Shown piece after piece: positions 33,664 through 40,170 of a DNA stretch of 44,013 nt; position 1 is the stretch's first letter, and every line of letters begins with the position of its first letter. The translations under genes and the position numbers were made by a program. The notes beneath the pieces were generated by a model. That model saw only the letters and a program-made list of their open reading frames with translations, was not told the origin of the DNA and ran no database searches. Location of the stretch: the NCBI GenBank assembly GCA_021793155.1, contig JAJYTF010000036.1, forward strand, positions 1 through 44,013. Direction: 5' to 3'. This DNA comes from Pseudomonadota bacterium. Lineage in GTDB: Bacteria; Pseudomonadota; Alphaproteobacteria; Rhodospirillales; Magnetospirillaceae.

Positions 33664-34512
33664 TCAGCGCCCTCCCAGCGCGTCGTACATGGCGGCGATG
33701 TCGGCGGGCGGCAGCTTCGCCTTGTGGTGCCAGTCGGCCTGTCCTTCGGCGAAGGGGATGCCCTTGCCCTTGACCGTATGGCAGATGATCGCGGTCGGCC
33801 GGTCGGCCTCCAGCGGCAGGCAGCCGAGCAGCGTCCGCAGCGCGGCGACATCGTGGCCGTCCACCTCGGTCACGGCGAAATTGAAGGCCCGCCATTTGTC
33901 GGCGAAGGGTTCCATGTCGCAGACCTCGCGGGTGGGGCCGTAGGATTGCAGCTTGTTGTAGTCGACCATGGCCACCAGGTTGGACAGACGGTGCTTGCCG
34001 GCCGACAGGGCGGCCTCCCACACCGAGCCTTCGTTCGTCTCGCCGTCGCCCATGACGACGAAGACACGGTGGCTCTTGCTACGCAGGCGGGCCGCCAGGG
34101 CCATGCCGACACCGATCGGCAGGCCGTGACCGAGCGCTCCGGTGGACGCTTCCACGCCGGGGATCTTTCCCGCTTCGGGATGGCCGCCGAGGAAGCTGTC
34201 GCTTCTGCAGAAGCGCCGCAGTTCGGCCGCCGGGAAGAAGCCCTTGTCGGCCAGCAAGGCGTATTGGGCCAGGCAACCATGGCCTTTCGACAGGATGAAG
34301 CGGTCGCGGTCGGGCCATGTGGGATCGGTCGGGCGGTGGCGCATGACGTCGTCGTACAGTACCCGCAGGATTTCGATCAGCGACATGGAGGAGCCGATAT
34401 GGCCGCGCCCGCCGCCGTCCAGGGCCTCGACCACCAACCGCCGCAAGGCGAGCGAGCGCTCATCCAGGGGCGGGCTGGCCAGGGGAGTTTCGGGGGTGAA
34501 CAGGGATGTCAT
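33664..34512 (-). CDS. Transketolase, N-terminal (TPP-binding) subunit
   Basis: The protein has 282 residues. RGHIGSSMSLIEIL (catalytic-His region), FILSKGHGCLAQYALLADKG, GALGHGLPIGVGMALA and the thiamine diphosphate motif VVMGDGETNEGSVWEAA...MVDYNKLQSYGP are all present. With the C-subunit it should make an active alpha2beta2 transketolase. The 4-base ATGA overlap with the kinase-like gene upstream shows co-translation. The substrate need not be the pentose phosphate pathway one: the surroundings argue for a dedicated reaction, for example making or cleaving a higher ketose phosphate. Confidence 0.9.
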   Translation of the reverse strand: MTSLFTPETPLASPPLDERSLALRRLVVEALDGGGRGHIGSSMSLIEILRVLYDDVMRHRPTDPTWPDRDRFILSKGHGCLAQYALLADKGFFPAAELRRFCRSDSFLGGHPEAGKIPGVEASTGALGHGLPIGVGMALAARLRSKSHRVFVVMGDGETNEGSVWEAALSAGKHRLSNLVAMVDYNKLQSYGPTREVCDMEPFADKWRAFNFAVTEVDGHDVAALRTLLGCLPLEADRPTAIICHTVKGKGIPFAEGQADWHHKAKLPPADIAAMYDALGGR

Positions 34513-35528
34513 CGGGCCTCACCCATAACATGCCGGCGCAAATGCGTGCGCGCCTTCGCCAGCTGGCCGCGCATGGCCAGGCGGCGATCCTCGGCGCGGC
34601 CGGAAAAGCGGCGGTTGTGCCAGCGTTCCGGAAGAAATTCGTTGAGCAGGATCAGACACCAGCGCAGTCCGAACAGCGGATAGGCGGCGTCAAGCCGGCG
34701 CGCGAATTCGGCCTCGCCATAGATGCCACGCGCCTGTTCGGCGAAATATCGGCTTAACTGAGGCGGTAAAGCCATTCCCGGATGCTGCATGAAATCGGCC
34801 ACCAGTTTGACCGGGTCGTCCCAGCCGAAATACTCGAAGTCGATGAAGGCCAGCCGGCCATCCGGCCGGCGCAAGGCGTTGTGGAAACCGAAATCCGAAG
34901 GACTGAGGCTCCGCGCTGCGTCGGCCAGGGGCTGGTCGAGCTTCCCGCCGAAGACTAGCCGCGCCGCCTGCTCGGCGCTGCGCCTGGCCGGTGCGAACTC
35001 GGCATCCAGAAAGGCGGCGAGGTCCGGCTCGTCGGGCGGCACCTCGGCAAGGCGGTCGGCCCGCCGCGCGATCTGGCCGAGCAATTCTGCGGGCGACAGG
35101 CAGGCTTCGCTGGCCGCTGGCAAGGCCTCTGCGTCCGCAGCGTGGCGCAGGGTGTGCAGGCGCTCGGCAAAGGCCAGGGCGGCGTCGATATCGGTGACGG
35201 TGGCGCCGGTCACGGCGGTGCCGTCGATCCACTCGTAAAGAGCAAAGCCGGACGCCGAGTCGGCGGCGACCGGGCGCGGCACGTCGGTGACTCCGTGGCG
35301 GGTCAGGAAGCTCAGTGCGGTCCATTCCACGCCCAACCGGTCGCGACGGTCGCCTTGCGGCCGGCTGTACCATTTGAGGGCGAAGAGCTGTCCATCGGCC
35401 GTCTCGACCCGGTAGAGGCGATTGTTGCCGCCCCCGTCTCGGCGGACGACGGCGACGACGGCGCCGGGCGTCAGCCGCGCCGCCGCCTCGGCCGCAAGCT
35501 CGGGCTCAGACTTCGGCGACGCGGCCAT
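34509..35528 (-). CDS. Aminoglycoside phosphotransferase-family kinase
   Basis: About 339 residues. LFALKWYSRP holds the ATP-binding Lys, FALYEWIDGT the hinge, SPSDFGFHNALRR the catalytic-loop Asp (position of HGDLHxxN, here SDFGFHN) and LAFIDFEYFGWDDPVKL the metal-binding D-x-E motif of APH/choline-kinase folds. It should phosphorylate a small molecule, plausibly a free sugar. The start ATG 35528 overlaps the end of the HAD gene upstream by 23 bases. The frame stays open further upstream, but that stretch is opposite-frame coding of the HAD gene. It stands in a module with a phosphatase-like HAD and a nucleotidyltransferase. Confidence 0.75.
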   Translation of the reverse strand: MAASPKSEPELAAEAAARLTPGAVVAVVRRDGGGNNRLYRVETADGQLFALKWYSRPQGDRRDRLGVEWTALSFLTRHGVTDVPRPVAADSASGFALYEWIDGTAVTGATVTDIDAALAFAERLHTLRHAADAEALPAASEACLSPAELLGQIARRADRLAEVPPDEPDLAAFLDAEFAPARRSAEQAARLVFGGKLDQPLADAARSLSPSDFGFHNALRRPDGRLAFIDFEYFGWDDPVKLVADFMQHPGMALPPQLSRYFAEQARGIYGEAEFARRLDAAYPLFGLRWCLILLNEFLPERWHNRRFSGRAEDRRLAMRGQLAKARTHLRRHVMGEAR

Positions 35529-36135
35529 GGGCGAAGATCGCATCCTGGATTGCCTGCCAGTTGGGATAGACGGTGAAAGGTCCGGGCGGCGGCGCCTCGC
35601 CCTGGGCCAGCAGCAGGCGTTCGACTCCTTCGGGAAAGGCCGGCTCGCGAAACACCTCTTCGAGGTCGTCGATGAAATGGCTGCAATTGAGCGCCGCGAT
35701 GCGTTCGCACTTGGCATGCCGGGTCGCCTCGAAGAAGACGCGACCAGGGGCCAATCCCAGGCCATCGGCTTCAAAGAAGCCGTTGGCCGCCATCCAGGTC
35801 AGCGAGGCATGGTGGAGATCGACCCCGCCGGGGTCGGCTGCCGCGTGACGGGTCTTATGACTGACGACCACCGCCTCAATGCCGCCTTCGCGACAGCGCC
35901 GCAGGAAATCGCTGGCTCCGTCCAGCAGTTCGGCTTCGCTCATCCGGCGGCCATAAACTTCCGCCTGCAGGCGGGTCCAGGTCGCCTCGCCATCGGCAAG
36001 CCTCCTGACCGCATCCCGGATCTCCCGCTTGCCGCCGGCGAAATCCTCGGGCAGCAGCCGCCATTCCTTGGCGACGCGCAGGAACAGCCGGTCGTAGCCG
36101 GCCAAGGTGTTGTCGAAGTCGATGCCGATGCGCAA
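35506..36135 (-). CDS. HAD-superfamily phosphatase-like protein
   Basis: The protein has 209 residues. IGIDFDNTLAGYD (residues 3-15) is HAD motif I with both Asp residues, VVVSHKTRHAA gives motif II Ser and Lys-like residue, and CSHFIDDLEEVF motif IV with paired Asp. An all-alpha cap fills residues 30-90. It is likely a sugar phosphate phosphatase. It starts at TTG 36135, preceded by GGAGGAG. Since the cluster has a kinase-nucleotidyltransferase fusion but no recognisable GmhB, this enzyme may remove the second phosphate of a sugar bisphosphate; that is inference. Confidence 0.75.
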   Translation of the reverse strand: MRIGIDFDNTLAGYDRLFLRVAKEWRLLPEDFAGGKREIRDAVRRLADGEATWTRLQAEVYGRRMSEAELLDGASDFLRRCREGGIEAVVVSHKTRHAAADPGGVDLHHASLTWMAANGFFEADGLGLAPGRVFFEATRHAKCERIAALNCSHFIDDLEEVFREPAFPEGVERLLLAQGEAPPPGPFTVYPNWQAIQDAIFAHGRVAEV

Positions 36136-36149
36136 CCGCTCCTCCGGCG

Positions 36150-37163
36150 TTACCGCAGATGCAGTTCCTGCATGCGCTTGATGTTGAAATACATCGGATT
36201 GCTCATTGGGTCCTGAAGCTTGCCGGCCTGGAAGGCCGCCACAAGGTCCTGCACCGCGTCGCGGATCGTGCGCTGGGGTGCGAAGCCGAGTTCGCGCAGG
36301 ATCTTCTCCGAGGAGACATGGTAGGAGCGCGGATCGTTGGTCGGCACCACCTCGATGCCGACCGGCCGGCCGGTCGCGGCGGCTACGGTGTTGCGGGTCA
36401 TTTCGGCCAGTTCGCTGACCGTGTGGTTCTTTTCGCCCACATTGTAGATGCGGCCGTCGATCTGGCCGTCATCCCATTGCAAGGCGTCCAGATAGAACCG
36501 GCACATGTCGTCGATATGGATGTTGGGCCGCTTCTGATCGCCGCCCATCACCTTGACCTTGCCGAGGTTGACGGCGTGGTTGGTCAGGATGTTGACGATG
36601 ACGTCGAGGCGTTGGCGCGGCGAATAGCCGCAGACCGTGGCCGGTCGCACGGTGAGGGTGACGAAGCCGGGGGCGCGTTCCTCTTCGAGGATGCGCTCGC
36701 AATCGGCCTTGAATCGCGAATAGTCGGTCAGCGGCTCCAGCGGCAGGTCTTCGGTGACTTCCACTCCTTCCTTGACGCCGTAGACAGAGGACGACGAGGC
36801 GTAGACGAAACGCCGCACGCCGGCCTTCTTGGCGGCCTCCACCAGCGGCCGGAAGGCGTCCAGATTGATTGACTTGCCCAGATCGGGGTTCAACTCGAAT
36901 GAAGGGTCGTTGGAAATGCATGCCAAGTGGATGACGGCGTCGCAACCGGTGAGGGCGTCGGCAACGGCCGACGGATCCCTCAGGTCTCCCTTGACCTCGC
37001 GTAGCGCGGGGTTGCCGCGCACTGCCGCGAGGACATCGTCGCCGTAGATGTAAAGATCGAGTACCGTGACCTGGTGGCCTTCGGCCAAAAGCTTGGGAAC
37101 CAGCACCGCTCCGACATAGCCGGCGCCGCCAGTGACCAGAACCCTCCACTGTTTCTTGTTCAT
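36150..37163 (-). CDS. NAD-dependent epimerase/dehydratase (extended SDR)
   Basis: The protein has about 337 residues. VLVTGGAGYVGAVLVPKLLA is the NAD site, VIHLACISNDPSFELNPDLG and YASSSSVYGVKEGVEVTED include the catalytic Ser, and DYSRFK gives Tyr and Lys of YxxxK. It is similar in style to sugar-nucleotide epimerases that accompany sporadic carbohydrate clusters, with the ISNDPS segment characteristic of a subgroup. ATG 37163 has GAGGCGGGA directly upstream and lies 28 bases after the kinase-cytidylyltransferase stop. It may act on the nucleotide sugar made by that fusion protein. Confidence 0.85.
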   Translation of the reverse strand: MNKKQWRVLVTGGAGYVGAVLVPKLLAEGHQVTVLDLYIYGDDVLAAVRGNPALREVKGDLRDPSAVADALTGCDAVIHLACISNDPSFELNPDLGKSINLDAFRPLVEAAKKAGVRRFVYASSSSVYGVKEGVEVTEDLPLEPLTDYSRFKADCERILEEERAPGFVTLTVRPATVCGYSPRQRLDVIVNILTNHAVNLGKVKVMGGDQKRPNIHIDDMCRFYLDALQWDDGQIDGRIYNVGEKNHTVSELAEMTRNTVAAATGRPVGIEVVPTNDPRSYHVSSEKILRELGFAPQRTIRDAVQDLVAAFQAGKLQDPMSNPMYFNIKRMQELHLR

Positions 37164-37191
37164 TCCCGCCTCTCGGGTGTTGGCCACGCCG

Positions 37192-38724
37192 CTATTTCAG
37201 CAGCGCGGTGATCGATTTCAGAAGTTGCGCCTTTTCCACCGAACGCCGATGTCCGACGATACCGACCTTGATGGCGCCCACGGCATTGCCGACGAAGCCG
37301 ACAAGTTCCAGCGGGCAGCCGACGGCCACCAGCGGCGAGGTGATGGCGAGGAATGCGTCGCCGGCACCGACGGTGTCGACCACTGATTTGGTGAAGGCTG
37401 GAATGCGGGAAAAACCCTGTTCGCCGTGATAGGTGATGCAGCCGTTCTTGCCGTGGGTGACGATGATGTTCGGGCAGGCGACGCGTTCGGCCAGCTTATC
37501 GCTGATCACCGATTCGATTTCTCCGTGCTTGTCGGATACGGCCAAACGGGCCTCGGGGGCGTCGATGCAGACATAATCGGCGCGGCTGTACTTGGTGATC
37601 AGGTTATAGCCGTGGTTGGCCGAATTGCTTTGCGCGTTGACGGCTAGAAAACGTGCCTTGTCCTGGAGGATCTCGATGGTCGACGGAGCGATCAGGCCGT
37701 GGCCGAAATCGGTAACGATGACAACATCGAAGTCTTTGGCCTTGGTGGCCACCAGCGAGTCGAATTTGGACTGCAAGTGGGCCGGCAGCGCGCTGTCGTC
37801 AAAGTAATAGGTCTCAAACAGCTTGCGGTAATAGCCGGGGTCGACGAAGCGGCATTTGCGCGTTGTCGGCGCGCCGCAGCGCATCACCGGTGTTAGCCGA
37901 ACATTGGGGGCCAAGCTTTGGCGGACCATCTTTTCGTGCGGGTCGCCCTTACCCAGGCAGGTCAGCACTTCGACTTCGGCGCATACTCCGGCAACATGGT
38001 TGGCGGCGGCGATGACCCCCCCGGCGAATACCTCGCGCTCCGTGAACCGGGTGGCGATCATGTTCTCCTTGGGCGACTTGCCTAAAGGGGTGACGTACTG
38101 GTACTCGTCGATGATGGCGTCGCCGACCAACAGCACTTTCAGGCCTGCCATGCTCTCCACCGAGTCGATGATGCGCGGCAGCCAATGTCTTTCCCGACAG
38201 CCATGCAGGTAGTCGCGCAAGGCCGGGTCATAGATGTCGAAATAGTGGTTCATCAGCGACGAGGAGGAAAACACCACGCCGTCATCGGTGAAATGGATCC
38301 GTCCGCCGTTCTCCTCGACGGCCCGGCGTTCCTCGACGATCATGCCGGTAACGTCTTTTTCAGCCTCGGCATACTCCATGCCCTTCACATAGATGCTGGG
38401 CTTCAGCGCCTCGATGACCGGAATGGCGGTGGGGGCGTGGTTGATCACCACGGCGTCCACGGCGGATAGCGCGGCCAGCATTTCGGCGCGCGCCTCGGCG
38501 GGAAATACCGGTCGGCCAGGGCCCTTGTTGACGAACGCGTCGGCGGTCACCGAGACCACCAGGAAATCGGCTTCCTTACGCGCCTGGTCGAGATGGCGGA
38601 GATGCCCCAGATGCACCAGGTCGAATACCCCATGGCACAATGCGATCCGCTTGCCGTCCTTTTTCAGGCGTGCGACCAGGGCGGCCGCATCCGGAATGCT
38701 GCGAAGCTTGCGGTTGTCGCTCAC
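37192..38724 (-). CDS. Cytidylyltransferase-PfkB kinase fusion (HldE/RfaE-like, domains reversed)
   Basis: The protein has about 510 residues. The N-terminal domain has CHGVFDLVHLGHLRHLDQAR (about residues 26-45), the HxGH nucleotidyltransferase site, and a later YAEAEKDVTGMIVEERRAVE region. The C-terminal two thirds are a PfkB/ribokinase-type sugar kinase ending with DTVGAGDAF (about 450-458), the catalytic Asp loop. HldE, which makes ADP-heptose, has the opposite order (kinase first). The likely job is phosphorylation of a sugar phosphate at C1 and transfer of a nucleotide to it. The start is GTG 38724 in a 4-base GTGA overlap with the upstream gene. The frame is open to 39258, but that is within the neighbour's coding region. 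Confidence 0.85.
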   Translation of the reverse strand: MSDNRKLRSIPDAAALVARLKKDGKRIALCHGVFDLVHLGHLRHLDQARKEADFLVVSVTADAFVNKGPGRPVFPAEARAEMLAALSAVDAVVINHAPTAIPVIEALKPSIYVKGMEYAEAEKDVTGMIVEERRAVEENGGRIHFTDDGVVFSSSSLMNHYFDIYDPALRDYLHGCRERHWLPRIIDSVESMAGLKVLLVGDAIIDEYQYVTPLGKSPKENMIATRFTEREVFAGGVIAAANHVAGVCAEVEVLTCLGKGDPHEKMVRQSLAPNVRLTPVMRCGAPTTRKCRFVDPGYYRKLFETYYFDDSALPAHLQSKFDSLVATKAKDFDVVIVTDFGHGLIAPSTIEILQDKARFLAVNAQSNSANHGYNLITKYSRADYVCIDAPEARLAVSDKHGEIESVISDKLAERVACPNIIVTHGKNGCITYHGEQGFSRIPAFTKSVVDTVGAGDAFLAITSPLVAVGCPLELVGFVGNAVGAIKVGIVGHRRSVEKAQLLKSITALLK

Positions 38725-39713
38725 CTGCCAGGACCCAGGAATTTGAACCAGTCGCGGGTCGCCTCGCCAATCCTGTCCACCGTCCATAACGGGGCCTCCT
38801 TCCAATCCTGGATGTTCGCCAGCATCCGGGCCACGCCATCCTCGAAGGAGATTTTGGCGCGCCAGTCGAGCATCCGCTTGATCTTGCTCGTGTCGGCAAA
38901 TGTGCAGTCCGGTTCGCCGGGTCGCTTGGGAATGTATGTGACCTCGCCGCCCAGCAGCTCGACCAGGCGGTTGACGCTGTAGCTGTTGTCCGAGCCGACA
39001 TTCATCGTTTCCCCGACCACGTCGCTGCGCGCGGCTGCGATGAAGGCTTCCACCACGTCGCTCACATAAGTGAAGTCGCGGGTCTGGGTGCCGTCGCCGA
39101 CCACGGTGTACGGGTGTCCTGCAAGTTTCTGCGCAAGAAATACGCCAAAGACCGCGCCGTAAGTGCCCGAGGTGCGCGAACGGGGACCGTAGACGTTGAA
39201 CAGGCGTAGCGCCATCGCGGGCAGCTCGTAGGTCTTGGCCCAGTGCAGCACATAGCATTCGCCGACATATTTGGTCAGGGCGTAAGGATACATCGGCCGG
39301 ATTTCTGCCGTCTCCGGGGTCGGATAGTCGTCGGGAATGCCATAGCAGGAGGACGAGGCGGCATAGATGAAGCGCGTGACCCGGGCGGCCCGCGCCGCTT
39401 CCAGGACCGCCATGGTGCCGTCGACATTGGCCCGATGGTAGGGCAGCGGCAGCTGGATCGACGGGACGATGTCGGCCAGGGCGGCAAGGTGGAAGACCCA
39501 GTCTGCGCCGTCGAAGCTTGAGCCAAGATCGCCGCCGACGATGTCGGCCTGTCTTACGATGAGGCGCGGGTTGGCCAAGAAGTCGTTCAGGTTTTCAGGG
39601 CGGCCGGTAGCGAAATTGTCGATGACCAGGACTTCGGCGCCAAGCTCGAGAAGTCTGCCGACAAGATGGCTCCCGATGAAGCCGGCTCCCCCTGTGACGA
39701 CGCATTTCACCAT
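38721..39713 (-). CDS. UDP-sugar 4-epimerase-like SDR (GalE/WbpP-type)
   Basis: About 330 residues. CVVTGGAGFIGSHLVGRLLE is the NAD-binding start, AASSSCYG holds the catalytic Ser, YPYALTKYVGE the Tyr-Lys pair, and RLFNVYGPRS then GDGTQTRDFTYVSDVVEAFI match UDP-hexose and UDP-HexNAc epimerases closely. It heads the 16 kb minus-strand block. ATG 39713 is chosen; ATG 39728 and 39737 are alternatives and none has a clear ribosome binding site. Its product probably feeds the fusion enzyme or a transferase. Confidence 0.88.
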   Translation of the reverse strand: MVKCVVTGGAGFIGSHLVGRLLELGAEVLVIDNFATGRPENLNDFLANPRLIVRQADIVGGDLGSSFDGADWVFHLAALADIVPSIQLPLPYHRANVDGTMAVLEAARAARVTRFIYAASSSCYGIPDDYPTPETAEIRPMYPYALTKYVGECYVLHWAKTYELPAMALRLFNVYGPRSRTSGTYGAVFGVFLAQKLAGHPYTVVGDGTQTRDFTYVSDVVEAFIAAARSDVVGETMNVGSDNSYSVNRLVELLGGEVTYIPKRPGEPDCTFADTSKIKRMLDWRAKISFEDGVARMLANIQDWKEAPLWTVDRIGEATRDWFKFLGPGR

Positions 39714-40170
39714 GCGAGAAAGGTCCATCAGACGCAAAATTTAAGACGCTATCGGTCAGAATATTCTTCGACCAACAGCCGCCACCGTGCCGGATTATCG
39801 TTAAAGAATTCTTAGGGCCTGGGTAAAAAGCCAAAACCAGTGGGGGAAATGGCCGGTTTTACCAATAATTAAAGGTCTTGCCGTAAGGAGCTGGAAGTGT
39901 GTGCGTCCAGTCATCGGTGCTTCCTGCAGCGATGCCGGATGTTGCCAAACTCTGCCTGGTGGGGAAGATCTGACACTCTGAAGTCCGCGAGAGATCCCTC
40001 GCTTCGCTCGGGATAACAATGAAAATCGGGGATTTGTCATCCTGACGACGAAGGGGAGGAAGGATCTCTTGCCGGGCTCTTTTGTCGGAATGTCTTCATC
40101 AGGTGCAGCTCTCATCCCGAACGCGTCGCCTTGGCGCCTTCGCTGTTCGTAAAGCTCCGGAGCCCAAGAC
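39714..40170. other. Intergenic region between divergent genes, with repeat
   Basis: This 457-base gap separates the minus block (start 39713) and the plus gene at 40171, so promoters for both are expected. The part up to about 39870 is fairly AT-rich and holds no gene I can support. A weak inverted pair, AAAACC (about 39833) and GGTTTT (about 39854), occurs there. From 39992 it contains the second copy of the dispersed palindrome. Confidence 0.6.
39992..40067. repeat. Dispersed palindromic repeat, copy 2 (degenerate)
   Basis: The left arm (39992-40017, starts AGATCCCTCGCTTCGCTCGG) matches the right arm of the repeat at 3523-3548 in 24 of 26 bases. The right arm (40036-40067) starts GTCATCCTGACGACGAAG and is only a partial match, so the element is decayed or of another subtype. 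It lies about 100 bases before the gene at 40171. Confidence 0.75.

Noticed and set aside
37192-38724. Simple naming as HldE (ADP-heptose synthase)
   Set aside because: The domain order is reversed and the gene is in an LIC12192-type module, so the substrate cannot be assumed.
38725-39258. N-terminal extension of the kinase-nucleotidyltransferase frame to 39258
   Set aside because: That part is the antisense-free second frame of the epimerase gene at 38721-39713 and shows no domain; the GTG at 38724 in a GTGA overlap explains the start.
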